NCBI GenBank assembly: GCA_017165825.1 | Contig: CM029367.1 | Coordinates: 12,314,896-12,378,895 of the forward strand | DNA: 64,000 nucleotides | Direction of reading: 5' to 3' | DNA from: Hepsetus odoe | Taxonomy: Eukaryota > Chordata > Actinopteri > Characiformes > Hepsetidae | Shown: piece by piece, positions 47,301-55,965 of the stretch | Numbering within the stretch: the stretch's first letter is position 1 | Layout of the letters: every line of letters begins with the position of its first letter | The notes under the pieces: model-generated | The model's database searches: none | The model's input: the letters and a program-made list of their open reading frames with translations, nothing else | What the model was told of the DNA's origin: nothing | Made by a program: the position numbers and the translations under genes

Positions 47301-50252
47301 GAATAAATGAGGCATCCTGGGCTGTGATGGCTCACTCATTCATTTTCTGGGGTGGTGGTGCTGGAGTCTGTCCAAGCTCTCACAGGGCGAAAGGCAGGGA
47401 AACACCCTGGACAGGTCTGTCATCCACACTCTTTAGTTGCTCATAAGGAAGTTACTTTACAGAGTGATCACTGTGATGCGTTAGTCTTACATGGTTAATA
47501 AAAGTTTGAACACTAAAAAATTTGATACTCATCAAAACACTTAAAAGCATAAATGATACAATCAAAACAATCTTATTTTAGATTGTGGGCCTGTAGCACA
47601 AAGACTAATGCAGAAATTCATGATGTTTGGTGACCTGTAGTGCACACCTCTTGACAGATTAGAGAAAAATAACAGTAGTGATGTCATGAATGCATGCCAC
47701 AACAACTTGGTGACCATAGTAGGGCATATGTTACAAGCTACATACATACATACATGTTAGGCCAAAAAATTGTATTTCCGCAATTTTTTTTAGGGGCCTA
47801 TGTGTTAACATTGCAAAGAAGCAGGCATCTGAAAATGACTGACCAAGCCATTTTGTGAAGGAAGGAAAAATCATATTAAATTTTAAGCCAGTGTTGCTCT
47901 TCAGCTATATACATTTTACTTTTTGATAGATGATAATGTTTAAATGGATTCATGATGATTTTCTAATTGATTTTTTTATGTTTTCTACCTTTCTCTGGAA
48001 CCTTCTCCAAGTCAAACAAGTAGATAATTATTGAGTGTACACCGTGCACAGCTGTGCCTTTACATATAGACTGTTTAGATGCAGAATGAACTGCAGTAGG
48101 CTTTTAAGGATGTGGTTATTTAATTTGGGCCATCCAGACAGTCTGTCGCTTAGCAGCCACTTAAAGTAGCTAGGTGGGGTGTTTAACAAGCATAACATGT
48201 CAGATGATGTTTGGCTGCATTGTTAGAGAGTTTTTTTGGAGGTTCATTACTGCATGCTTGGAGGACTCTCAAAAAAATTTCAAAGGGAGGTAAAACATTG
48301 TTTGGGATAAACATTGTGAAGTCTAGTTCTGAAGTTCCCACTAAAATGATAAGCCTTGGCTTGAGAAATGTTAAATATGTATCTTTCTTTGTGTTCCAGT
48401 TGCCATACGAGCTGCAAGAAATGGTGAACAAGCACATGAAGAGCAGCCTGCCTGACAAGAGCCAGAGTCCTCAAGGAGCTCAGAGCCAAGATCCAGACAC
48501 ACTGAGCCTAACACCTGCAGATGTGGTGCCAACCTCAGTCATCGCCAGGGTGCTGGAGAAACCTGAACCGCTCGTGCTCAACTCGGCCCAGTCCAGCAGC
48601 AGTGCAGGTCGACCTGTGGCTGAAGATGTGTTTGTCCATGTCGACATGACTGGACCCCAGAACGAGAATGGAGGTCCAGCACATGCTAGACAGAGCAGTG
48701 GTGCAGCTTCTCATCAGCAGCAAGTTAATGGCATGTCTCGAAGCCAGGCTGGTCCGGATGGTGTCCCGGCTGATGAAGTGGCACCCTCTTTTGAAAAGCT
48801 GAACCCCTATCCTGCTCCTCCTCCACCACACCCTCTTTACCCTGGCCGCAAAGTGATTGAGTTCTCTTCAGATGACAAGGTCAAGATCCCCAAAAATAGC
48901 CCGCTGCCTAACTGCACCTATGCCACACGTCAGGCAATCTCACTAAGCCTAGTGCAAAACGACGAAGAAGCAGTAGAACGACAGCGTACCGTCCCCAACA
49001 GCCCCGCTGTGTCTGATGGAGGCTGGCGCTCAGGGACCTCCTCTTCTTCAGGTACGGAAACCCTTAATAGTGAAGTGAACAAAATGCATTCTCTGCATTT
49101 AACACATCCACACAGTGTATCCGTGGGCAGCCACATCCAGTGCCTGGAGAGCAGTGAAGGAGAGGCTACCTTGCTCAAGGGTACCTCAGGGTAACCTACT
49201 GGTCTGGGATTCAAACCCCATGACCTATTGATTATAGGACCTAGTCCTTAATCACTAGGCCAATACTGCCCTGTGATCTGAATAGAAACATGAATATAAA
49301 ATTTAGTGCTTAATGAGCGCTTTAAAATATTCTGCTGTCCCAAATTGTAATGTAGATCTCAAAAATGATTGATGAGAGCAGTACCAAGTCAGTAAGCATT
49401 TTTGAAAAGAGTAATGGTGGTACTGATAAAATCTTTTAAAAAAAATCATTCTTCTTCTCAGGGGGAGGGCATGCATCACTTCCGAGAACACCCCAGCAGA
49501 CTGACATCACGGACCCTCTGTCTAGCCAGTCCAGCCCCTTCAGCAGCCCACCACAGCCACCGAGTGCCTTTGCCAGCTCAGGGAGTTCTGAGGAGGACCT
49601 GCTCGCCAACTGGCAACGGATGTTTGTGGCGAAGATGGCGCCATCCTCAGAGGGCACTTTAGTCAACCGTACCTCCTTCAGCAGTGAGACGGTAAAGGAG
49701 CTCCAAAGGAGTCGCATCAGCAAGTCGGGGAGAGGATCATCAGACCATGGGATTTTGCGTGGCGCCTATTCAGATGGTGAAGAGGGCTCCTCTGCTCAAA
49801 GCTGGACGGCCAGCAGAGAGTCCAGCCTTGACACAGATACCAGCAGTGTGGCTGACCTACGCACCAAACGGGGACATTACGGTGCTGACTTTTCCCAGGA
49901 GGAGAGCGAACGTTTGCTGTTGGCCGTTGACAATGAGGATGGCACCAGTTGTGATACAATGGTCACAGATGCCAGCCCCGCTTCTGCCAAGAGGCAGGAG
50001 TTTGTCGAAGATGCTGGTTCAGTGGGCAGCTCAACTGAGGAACGGGATGTCCTGCCACAGGACTTTCCTGTCATAGGATCGAGGGTCCTTGCCAGGCTTG
50101 ATGATTACACAGACATGCCCCCATCTCAACGACACCACCATCAGAGCGGTTCCAGCCGACCTCACAAGAGTCCCAAAAGGATGGGAGTCCATCATCTCCA
50201 CCGCAAGGACAGCCTTACCAGAGCGCAAGAACATGGAAACTTGCTGGACTAA
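16511..50252 (+). CDS. tjap1: tjap1, tight junction associated protein 1 (eight coding exons)
   Basis: The coding exons are 16511-17959 (or 16511-16666 with the inner donor), 19048-19076, 24039-24200, 34266-34332, 41238-41345, 42780-42863, 48400-49051 and 49462-50252. All are bounded by AG..GT, and the phases join without a break. The product is 1113 residues with the long first exon or 682 with the short one; I recall human TJAP1 as about 557. Matches to the family run in order: the N-terminal basic MTS..AP..KPYRKAPP start, a coiled coil, the LLKCNKSHFRNHKFAD block, VVPTSVIARVLEKPE, the AEDVFVHVDM and FEKLNPYP blocks, SPLPNCTYATRQAISLSLV, and the terminal SPKRMGVHHLHRKDSLT..GNLL. The family protein is associated with tight junctions and Golgi/trans-Golgi traffic in vertebrate cells; that role is family knowledge, not visible here. 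Identity is very secure; isoform usage is inferred. Confidence 0.95.
19048..19076 (+). CDS. tjap1: tjap1 coding exon 2 (29 nt)
   Basis: This is a 29-base micro-exon after a TTTTTCAACAG acceptor and before an AA|GTAAGT donor. It reads ESLSDADKI plus two bases of a Lys codon, matching the EPLTDAERMK stretch of mammalian TJAP1 just ahead of the coiled coil. It enters in phase 0 and leaves in phase 2, which fits both donors of the preceding exon and the acceptor at 24039. It is too short for any ORF-length filter and was found by frame-consistent joining. Confidence 0.9.
19673..19720. repeat. Perfect 23-bp inverted repeat with a 2-base spacer
   Basis: Arms 19673-19695 (ATCAGAGTAGACTTTTGGCT then GCA) and 19698-19720 are exact reverse complements with CA between. 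It lies in the tjap1 intron 19077-24038. The loop is too tight for a usual microRNA precursor. Confidence 0.9.
21446..21690 (+). mobile_element. tRNA-derived SINE (family A)
   Basis: The head GGCAGTGGTGGCCTAGTGG is followed by a B box GGGTTCAAGCGC, then CCAGACCAGTAG, CCTTGAGCAAGGTACTGTCC, GTAAATGCAGAG and a degenerate tail. It lies in the tjap1 intron 19077-24038. Confidence 0.8.
24039..24200 (+). CDS. tjap1: tjap1 coding exon 3, coiled-coil start
   Basis: The acceptor is a long T-run ending CAG at 24038; the donor is AAG|GTTAGT. It encodes 53 full codons plus split codons at both ends, starting ILQQQNEDLRRRL and ending DKFRR. The spacing of Leu/Met and the alternating charges indicate a coiled coil, and it aligns with LLQEENEELRRRL...KFKDKFRR of the mammalian protein. 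This segment is the likely homotypic or partner-binding helix (family inference). Confidence 0.95.
24441..24510 (+). repeat. 70-bp dispersed unit, copy 1
   Basis: Starts GTGGTCTGAGGAAGGCC and ends TTGTTAGTCGTTGTCTCT. It is 63/70 identical to 25381-25450. The family is unknown to me. Confidence 0.75.
25205..25765 (-). mobile_element. RTE-like LINE reverse transcriptase fragment, broken
   Basis: On the - strand the frame gives EKAFDRVPRE, then VEVGLHQGSVLSPFLFAIVM and MFVDDIVICSKGKE (the catalytic box has Val for the usual Ala: F-V-D-D). After an interruption, ENL.RWRYALE and sequence matching KYLGST-type positions follow. Stops and shifts show it is dead. A 70-bp foreign unit (25381-25450) splits it. 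Confidence 0.8.
25381..25450 (+). repeat. 70-bp dispersed unit, copy 2, inside a LINE relic
   Basis: This is the second copy of the unit at 24441-24510. It separates the CSKGKE and EENL parts of the LINE reverse transcriptase, which are adjacent in other copies. So it arrived as an insertion. Confidence 0.75.
26550..26785 (-). mobile_element. tRNA-derived SINE (family A)
   Basis: An inverted copy. It shows AGTGAAAGTGACAAGTTGTC at the left (tail side), TCTGCATTTAACCCATACAC, then the inverted GAGCAAG body and head with GAATTGAACCCACGACC. It lies in the tjap1 intron 24201-34265. Confidence 0.8.
27290..27317. repeat. (AT)n microsatellite
   Basis: An ACATATAT...ATACAT run directly left of the Tc1-type copy 1, whose insertion prefers TA. 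Confidence 0.9.
27328..27878 (+). mobile_element. Tc1/mariner-type element, internally deleted (copy 1)
   Basis: Long inverted ends (CAGTACTGTGTAAATG... and its complement ...TTTTGCACAGTACT) bound 550 bases. The inside keeps the transposase C-terminus: PPQSPDFNII, holding the last acidic residue. After a one-base shift it reads DYMKRQKDV, then NNRPAEFLQKLCASVPRRID and a stop at 27737-27739. The first two thirds of the transposase are missing. Confidence 0.8.
29335..29485 (-). mobile_element. Decayed SINE (family A), candidate
   Basis: Order and scattered matches (TCTGCATTCTTTGCATTTTAC, GCCCAGGGAGCAG, ATAGTACCTTAGGCACC, CACCTTGAGGTCGTGG) resemble an inverted family A copy. Divergence is high and the head is missing. 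Confidence 0.4.
30630..30840 (-). mobile_element. Tc1-type relic, short, candidate
   Basis: GTTTTTTTCTGTTCGGGTG, TTAGTGCTGGTTTTTAGTT and GATTCATGATTCATCACAGA echo the right part of the relic at 32150-32740. It is too decayed to read a protein. Confidence 0.35.
32150..32740 (-). mobile_element. Tc1-type transposase relic
   Basis: On the - strand: IFRDEAEIFIDQRHDAGHF (first acidic residue), IIVQDDNASCYRAIGVKAF (second) and SLMTWPSSSSLELNTIEN (third region, where the usual Pro-Asp is replaced by Leu-Glu). Stops and small gaps make it non-functional. Confidence 0.7.
33265..33497 (+). mobile_element. tRNA-derived SINE (family A), well preserved
   Basis: This is the best-preserved copy. It has GGGGCAGCCGTGGCCTCGTGG, a B box GAGTTCAAACC, CCAGTAGGTTGCCCTGAGG, CCTTGAGCAAGGTACCGTCC, GTTAAATGCAGAGG, TTTCGTTGTGAC and a TCACTTTCACTTT tail. 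Confidence 0.85.
34266..34332 (+). CDS. tjap1: tjap1 coding exon 4, coiled coil
   Basis: This is a 67-base exon after TTTCTCCACAG and before CTG|GTAACC. The product, LQNSYTASQRANQDLEEKL followed by HAL, is nearly identical to the mammalian segment. It finishes the Arg codon left open by the exon ending at 24200 and ends in phase 0. Confidence 0.95.
34690..34935 (-). mobile_element. tRNA-derived SINE (family A)
   Basis: An inverted copy that starts with AGTGAAGTGAAAGTGACG and ends with the inverted head CACTAGGCCACTGTTAGCCC. It lies about 360 bases right of tjap1 coding exon 4. Confidence 0.75.
35135..35850 (+). mobile_element. RTE-like LINE, C-terminal RT part and 3' end
   Basis: A 5'-truncated copy with an almost intact 223-codon frame (35143-35814). 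It shows KVEEFKYLGSTV, VKKRVQAGWNGWRRVAGVIC, VRPAMLYGLETVALMK, LKMLRFSLGVTRMDRIRNEY and RLRWFGHVQRR. A small frameshift near 35690-35705 moves the last part to another frame, where RGRPKRRFMDVVREDMQVVG and the proper end RCGDP (stop at 35819-35821) are read. No intact endonuclease or RT core is present. Confidence 0.85.
37510..38045. mobile_element. Rearranged Tc1-type relic
   Basis: The left part (37540-37740) matches a fish Tc1-like element in forward sense (GGACAACTAGTAAACC, GCTCATTGATGCATATG, GCTGAAAAGGTTGAGGC). The right part (37760-38045) matches it in reverse (GCAGAACATTACCCAGAGC, ACGGGTGCCAGTGTAAC, GTGGTTTTAATGTTGTGG at the end). The copy has been inverted internally, or two insertions abut. 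Confidence 0.55.
38494..38534. repeat. (ATC)n microsatellite
   Basis: ATCATCATCGTC units with G variants. It lies in the tjap1 intron 34333-41237. Confidence 0.9.
38879..39449 (+). mobile_element. Tc1/mariner-type non-autonomous element (copy 2)
   Basis: It has the same ends as 27328-27878 but a different internal deletion. It keeps the left region with CACAGTCAGGGATTCTG and GATGATCATCAATGTCAC, then jumps at about 39209 to TTGGAACAACCTACCAGCCG. A tandem duplication of about 30 bases lies near the left end (AAACAAAGAATGCTTTCAG twice). Confidence 0.8.
40432..40488. repeat. (TC)n(AC)n compound microsatellite
   Basis: A TC run passes directly into about 19 AC units. It lies about 750 bases before tjap1 coding exon 5. 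Confidence 0.95.
41238..41345 (+). CDS. tjap1: tjap1 coding exon 5, coiled coil
   Basis: This exon is 36 codons in phase 0, between CTTGCAG and AAT|GTAGGG. It contains the conserved EIVELTNKL.DAKNTI.KLEELN block of TJAP1. The donor is weak-looking (no A at +4, no G at +5) and is followed 19 bases later by a pure (TG)n tract (41365-41391). Confidence 0.95.
41346..42779 (+). other. tjap1: tjap1 intron 5
   Basis: After the TG tract it is plain AT-rich sequence; no repeat family was recognised. Confidence 0.8.
41365..41391. repeat. (TG)n microsatellite beside a donor site
   Basis: About 13 TG units starting 19 bases after the exon 5 border at 41345. UG repeats in RNA are bound by splice regulators such as TDP-43 and CELF proteins (general knowledge). 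Confidence 0.95.
42780..42863 (+). CDS. tjap1: tjap1 coding exon 6, end of the coiled coil
   Basis: This exon is 28 codons in phase 0, after TTCTCTTTAAG and before GAT|GTGAGT. It encodes ERYRQDCNLAVQLLKCNKSH and then FRNHKFAD, the most conserved TJAP1 block I recall, with only a few substitutions. Confidence 0.95.
45730..46240 (+). mobile_element. RTE-like LINE fragment, decayed
   Basis: Starts at MFADDIVIGNESREQHEETLERW-type sequence (45753 on), the catalytic F-A-D-D box of the reverse transcriptase. It runs on to the equivalent of KYLGSTVQSK and the ...RNEYIRGTA region, where it stops. Several stops and deletions are present. It is the same family as 35135-35850. Confidence 0.75.
46769..46784. 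repeat. Poly-G/poly-C tract
   Basis: An uninterrupted G run of about 14-16 bases in an AT-rich intron. It produces chance Gly-rich and Pro-rich open frames. Confidence 0.9.
47330..47430 (-). mobile_element. LINE 3' end remnant (L2-like), short
   Basis: CATTCATTTTCTGGGG, GTGCTGGAGTCTGTCC and AAGGCAGGGAAACACCCTGG with ACAGGTCTGTCATC repeat the motif order of 866-1055. Only about 100 bases are left. Confidence 0.5.
48400..49051 (+). CDS. tjap1: tjap1 coding exon 7, proline-rich middle region
   Basis: The acceptor is TTGTGTTCCAG at 48399 and the donor CAG|GTACGG after 49051, leaving one base of a Gly codon. It starts LPYELQEMVNKHM and carries the family blocks VVPTSVIARVLEKPE, LVLNSAQS, GRPVAEDVFVHVDM, FEKLNPYP, HPLYPGRKVIEFS and SPLPNCTYATRQAISLSLV. 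These are separated by Ser/Gln/Pro-rich linkers longer than in mammals. The frame stays open 143 bases past the donor, to a stop at 49194 inside a SINE; that tail is intronic. Confidence 0.95.
49069..49273 (-). mobile_element. tRNA-derived SINE (family A) directly behind a tjap1 donor
   Basis: An inverted copy fills half of the short intron 49052-49461. Its tail side begins about 17 bases after the GT at 49052. Recognisable parts are CTCTGCATTTAACACATCC, ACCTTGCTCAAGGGTACC and the inverted head CACTAGGCCAATACTGCCC. The stop codon that would be met on intron read-through (49192-49194) lies in this SINE. Confidence 0.8.
49462..50252 (+). CDS. tjap1: tjap1 last coding exon, C-terminus
   Basis: The exon follows TTCTTCTCAG. 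Two bases complete the Gly codon, and the frame then runs 262 residues to TAA at 50250-50252. It includes SSGSSEEDLLANWQRMF, matching the SSEEDLL.SWQR.F segment of mammals. A Ser/Asp/Glu-rich stretch follows, and the strongly conserved end SPKRMGVHHLHRKDSLT.AQE.GNLLD closes it. No downstream coding exon is needed. Confidence 0.95.
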
Positions 50253-53200
50253 GATGGAGGCCTATACTTCATTCCTCTCTTTACTTAGAGTGCTCTTCTG
50301 CTTGTTAGCAATCACAAATCTTAGCAGCCCCAAAAAGGGAGGCAGGGAATGAGGTTAAGATCACCTTTGATGCCGTTTCATTACTGTAAACTCTTCAGCC
50401 ACTTCTGAAGTAAATTTACTTCTATGAGATATTAATGAAATGTATGAATTAAGGTATTCAATTAGCACCTTAAGAAGTAATCTTAATATCCCAGAGCAGT
50501 GTAACAGTGCTTCAGGTGCCCTATAAGAATTCTTGAAGGAGGTTTGAAGGAGGTTCATCTTTAATATGTCGATTTTTCTCCAAAACTCCCAGATGTGGCA
50601 TAAATTAGAAGAGGACCACAGGATATAGCCATATAAAGACACCTCCACAAGTGGCCAGTGTATTGTAATAAGGGGAGACAGAATAGCGCCGTAACAGGTT
50701 GCAGTTTTGATGTGAGGAACTGGAATAGCACACAAAACGGAAGCAAAGGCGATCTCTTTCTGTTCAAGGGTTTTCTGATCGAGAGCCATTGGTCTCCAGA
50801 AGTTGGAGAAGGAGATAGTCCTCTGGACTCTTAATCCGGTGGTCTGGCGTCGATGAGATGGTCCAGGTTTTATAAAATGTAATGGATTCTTTCTTCGACT
50901 TACAGTGCCTGACCCTTTTTCTGACTGAGGGGTTTCCCTGTTGCCCTTTAAGAGAAAGTATTACTCCTTAAGTCTACTTTCAGCTCATGTGGAACTCAGA
51001 AAATCCTTCTCCACTGCGCAAAATCTTCAAACACCTCTATTCATAGATCTACCACTGTAATCCATGATTCATCTGAAAAAACGTTCAGTTTTGTTTTTTT
51101 TTTCTTTCATGAATAATTTCAACTATGGAAACGCTTAAAGCATTTTATTTAGTTTGTTGTTTTCAACTTCAGGTATTCTGATTTGTGTCAGTAATCTACA
51201 TCTATGCTGTTTAATTTGACTACTGATATTTAAATCACAGAGTTACGTTTAAGGCCAATGTATTTCCCTTGTATTTTGGGCTTGTATTGGTTTTTTTGAT
51301 TTATTTTGTTTTGCTGAATGACTAAGAGCAGTACGTTTCACATCACTTCGCAGCACTTAAGTACAGAGTGAGAGGTGTAATATGATAGAATTGCCCGGCT
51401 ATTATCTCTTTGTGTTAATTAAACTGGAAAAAGAATCCCGCAGCTCAACACCCCAATGTCCAAAAATCAAATTCATTCAGATGCAATAATAGAATCTGAA
51501 TTGCAGTTGCTTTCGATTAGAGTTTTATTTGGCATTCTAGCTTAATTACTAAAGCATATGTTCAGTGTTTTAGAGAAAAACACCACAAACTGCTCTTCAG
51601 TCATGTGAGTACTAAAGATTTCTTATGGCTATTTATCCAAGTAGATTGGTAGTGATGTGTTTTGTTTGCTGCTATTAACAATTAGCTGATAGTTGCTGGA
51701 GGCCGTATTTAGTACTTAGTTTGTGTGAAACTATGCATAAAGTAATTTTAAACACTTCCAAAAATAAAATTGTTGTGACACCCTCTTATTTTAAGAGACG
51801 GCACTTCATCAAAGTGTCACTAAAGTACAAAGTCCCTTTACCCCACAATTCACAAAAGCTTGGTGATCGGCTGTCCTTTGTCTTTGAGCGTGACATTAAC
51901 AAAGCCTCACTGTTTGGACAGTTTAATATTCACTCTTGAATGGAGCACACTTAAGTTATTCTTTATGTAGCAACCACTTTTGCTTATGATAATTATCCAT
52001 CATATGTTTTTTTCATATATATATTTTATACGTCACTGTTTCTCTGACGTTCTCATTTTTTGTGTGTTTGTTCAGACTTCCTCACTGGGGTTGCACAATG
52101 AGTCTGTCTGACATTCGGACAGTACATACATGCATTTAACTTCATTTCATTTCCGTGACATCTTGAATCGTTTCAGGTCTCGCTTCAAGTTTAGGTCTTT
52201 TGAGGAGTATTTTAAGAGGTTTTTTTTGAACTGGTGCATGTCAGAGACATAGCAGGGCTGGCATTTTCTACATCGGTTGTCATTTTATACTCTAAAGATG
52301 GTGGAAACAACACTGTGCATGTTGCCTTTAAGTACTATTTCACACCTGCTGTGTTCATTTTTTCGTTTTCAGATGGAGGTGTTTCATTCGATTGTTCGAC
52401 TGCTGGATGTTTCCGAGCCTTGCTGTTTAGAGGCTGGGCTCCGTTTGTATTTCTTGCTAGTGGTGAACATTCAGAAACGTTCCTGTGAACACTGAACATT
52501 TGCGGTATCTAACTCAAGGTTAAGCATCATAGGTAATTGTGTTTCGTAACCATGATTCATAACCTTGCCAGTGTAAGACATATCAGTCAGTTGTAGTTGA
52601 AATGCATATTTTTACAAGTTCTAGTGGAAGGGCCAAGAGACTTCTGCCACTCTGTAATAGACTTGGTGCATGTATTTACCTCGTGACTGGTCTGCACTAC
52701 ACTACGCTCCCGACCTTCAATAATTCAGCTGTTTTCCTCTGTCGAGACATACAGAATGTGTGATGGAAGGGCTCCCAAAATCACTTTTCCTCCCATCTTT
52801 CCTCTCCATTGAGTGCTTAGCTTTTGTTCCTACTCTTCTGTATTCATACCATCACCTCCTTTATGAAATTATAACGGCTCATAATGAGTAGAACTGTAAC
52901 AAGCCCCTCTGCTGAATATTTGATGCTTTACTGTGCTCAAAAATAGCTTGGTGATGTTTTAAGGAGGGGGGAGTGGGAGACGGAGAACAGACTGTCAGGG
53001 TCCTGCTCATGGAAATGGACATTCTTAAATATTTCATGACTTCATCAGGCGTGATGTAGACAAGAGCTTGCGCAAAAGCCAAAAAAAAAAAAAAAGAAGA
53101 GAAAGGAAACTGAAGATGTGCAGCTCTTTGTAATGTACTGCGTGTATAAATAGGCTTTACATCTGCTGTGCTGCAAATTTAATGAATGCCTATCATGACT

Positions 53201-53873
53201 ATAATTGAGTGCATCGGTGACGGGCAGTCCTCCTCTTTGATCCAAGGTGACCTGGTGCAAAAGGCAAGCAAAATGTTGACGGAGAAATCTGAGCGAAGAA
53301 GGGGGGAAAAAAATTAAATGTCAGAACTGTCATCTTTTTTTGTAATATCAGAGGCATCAGCGAAGGGAGGCACAGTTTAAATCACACCTTTTAAATCCTC
53401 CTTTTCACCTTCAGCAGTCTTTAGTCGGTGAGCCACAGTTTATTTTTTTATTTTGTTTGCATATATTTGTGAACCAAGGTGCACCTGTATATTATGAGAT
53501 ATATACCATTTATGAAAGCGATGAAGTGAGAAAAATACTGTAGAGAAATGCGCACACTATATATGTATGTATGTATGTATGTTTGTAGTTTGTGTTTCTC
53601 TGCAGTATTTTTAACCCTTTAATAAATGGTCATGACTCCCACATGACCACCACTGAGCATGTATTATTCGGGTGGTGGGTCTTTCTCACCGCAGCATCTG
53701 TATTGGTGTGTTTGGTGGGTTCACATACCAGGTGGAGTTTTTAAATTCTTGCTGTCCACTTTATTGATCAGTATTTACTGGTTGGTCCCCCTTGCAGGTT
53801 ACTGATATTTGCTGATCTGATGCTGCACTGTTCCTATTTCATCAGTGTTCAGGATGCTGCTGGCTGGATATTT

Positions 53874-53904
<31 letters not shown>

Positions 53905-55250
53905 CACACACACATACACGGTCATGCCTGCCTCCTGCTGGTCCTTACCATTGATAAAGAGAATAAACAAGTGATGCAGAAAAACAGATGATAAAGTCTG
54001 GAATCCTGCACTACAAGGCCCTCTTGGGTGGTAAATGGGGCTGTTGATAAAGTTTGCGTGTGTGTGTTGTTGGTTTCTGTGTGTTGTGGTTTTTTGTTTT
54101 TTTTTTCCCCTCTTCTTAATGTCTGTACTATCACAAGAACCCCTTAGGGGAAAAAAAAAAAAAACACATTACAGTTTCTAACTGCATAATGATTGTTTTA
54201 TGTATCATGTATGGCATGAGCCCCTGCCTTCACTTGACTGTGCTGTGATGCACTCAGATGAGAGGGTTATGTGGACCTTAAACTGACGGAAGCGAAGTAT
54301 GGAAGCAGAAATATCAGTGAGGGAGCTACGGTGACTGAATGTGGCGCTTATTTGCACTGAAATGTCAGGCAGTGGAAAACTCCCCTCAGACTAACTGGTT
54401 AGAAAGTGTTCAACACAGTATCTGATTTACATCTCTTGTTCCGTGGACTTCAGTCTAGTGTTGCAAGTGTGAGCCGGTTGTGTGAAGTGTAAGCTGTGTA
54501 AATAGCCACACTTGGTTCCAGTACCAAAGCGTTTTCCTCCTTTCACGACACAGTTCTTCAGAGAAACAAGTAATGTGTTTGCCTCTTTTAGTGTTTGCTT
54601 GTGTTTTTGCATTTTATCTTATTTGTCTTTAACTTGCCGTCACACTTGATTGTAAGCATCAGAGAGTCCTCTGACATTTACAGTGGTGCCCTTTAATTTG
54701 ATTGTAGATCACATTTATGGTGCAGTGCTGGGAATGGGACGGTAAAGCCTGTGGGTTTCGTGGTAATGCCTCGGGCACAGTCTAGTATTTGGCTGTACGG
54801 TTTGTCACTGCAGAATGTGTGTCTCCATTCTTCTTAATCATTTTAGCGCACAAAACCACCCCGTCTACTGTTCTTTTGTGTGTGTGTGTGTGTGTAACTG
54901 TAGCGATATGGTGCTTCTTTCTTTCCATTGATTTCAATGTTTTTCTTCCCACACAGCACACCCGGTCTGTTTTTTTTTTTATTTATTTATTTTTTTTCTT
55001 TTTTCCTTTCCTCCAGAAGTTTCCTTTTTATTTCACTTGATCAAGTAAAGCTTTCATGGTCATGTAGCGACAACATGCGTAATGATTTTATTTTTCTTCC
55101 TGTTGGGGGGGGAAAAAAAAAAAAAAAAAAACCTTAAAAAAAGGAAAAAAAATCTACAAAAAAGACTGTTATACTCAACTAATTTTATTTTCTCAATTTG
55201 TAAACTGATGTATATTTTAAAACAAATAAATACTATTTTAAACTTTGACT
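50253..55250 (+). other. tjap1: Probable long 3'UTR of tjap1
   Basis: No coding exon was found after the stop codon. Canonical AATAAA hexamers on the + strand include 51763-51768, 53621-53626, 53962-53967 and 55225-55230; the last lies shortly before the first SINE of the intergenic region. The stretch is AT-rich, with T-runs, a (TATG)n run near 53560-53582, a (CA)n tract (53878-53920) and a (TG)n tract (54877-54896). It holds almost none of the SINE or Tc1 pieces seen in the introns, which fits transcribed and constrained sequence. Which signal is used cannot be told from sequence. Confidence 0.45.
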
Positions 55251-55714
55251 CTTTAGACTGTATGGACACAGGATTAAGTGATGTCACTGTGGCTGTGCTG
55301 ATGCTGAAGTGCCTCCTGGTGGCTGCGGAGTTGGCAGCTTTGGTACGAAGTGCTTTAGATCAGTTCAACTAATCATCTCACCAAGTTCATGTCATTTATT
55401 TTTTGACATTAATTGGGTTCGTAAGAAGACAAAAGAATCAGTAGAGACCCGAACAATTTGAATCCAATGTTTTTCATCAACATTTCACACTGTACTGCAC
55501 AAGACTAACACTGCTCGCTTTGCAAAGAAACGTGCAGCTCCTCGATGTTCTGATTACTGACTACATCACGATACATGAAAACATTATTGTGGCTGTAATT
55601 TGTCCTAAAAATGAAGATCCTCAAACTGCTCAACCCAACTTTCTGCGCTGCTGTGTCAAAGAAACTGTTCCAGCCAGAAGGAGCGTTCCACTAAAGCAAA
55701 AATGCAACTACACA

Positions 55715-55965
55715 GGCAGCAGTGGTCTAGTGTTTAAGGACTAGGCCCAGGATCAAAAGGTTGTAGGTTCGAATACCAGACCAGTAGGTTGCCCTGAGGT
55801 ACCCTTGAACAAGGTACCGTCAACATTGTTGCTCCCCGGGTGCATTCAACAGCTGCCCCCATGCTGCACGGTGTGTATGGGTAAAAAGCAGAGGTTGAAT
55901 TTCGTTGTGGCTCACTGTGTGCTGGGCTGTGTTTCACATTGACAAAAACAGTCACTTTCATTGTT
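55715..55965 (+). mobile_element. tRNA-derived SINE (family A)
   Basis: The head is GGCAGCAGTGGTCTAGTG, with a B box AGGTTCGAATACC, followed by GTTGCCCTGAGGTACCCTTG, GTGCATTCAACAGCTGCC, TTTCGTTGTGGCTCAC and an ACAGTCACTTTCA tail. It is intergenic, just right of the last likely tjap1 polyadenylation signal. Confidence 0.8.

Larger units (their letters stand above)
42864..48399 (+). other. tjap1: tjap1 intron 6 (5.5 kb)
   Basis: Holds the LINE fragment 45730-46240, the poly-G tract and the L2-like scrap at 47330. The block 44640-44960 looks like conserved non-coding DNA (many TAATGA/ATTCATTA words, no repeat). Confidence 0.8.

Noticed and set aside
48211..48399. N-terminal extension of the frame containing tjap1 exon 7
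   Set aside because: It lies before the acceptor at 48399 and is intron; the true upstream exon joins at LPYELQEM.
53878..53920. CA-rich run considered as a CRISPR-like or satellite array
   Set aside because: It is a simple dinucleotide microsatellite.
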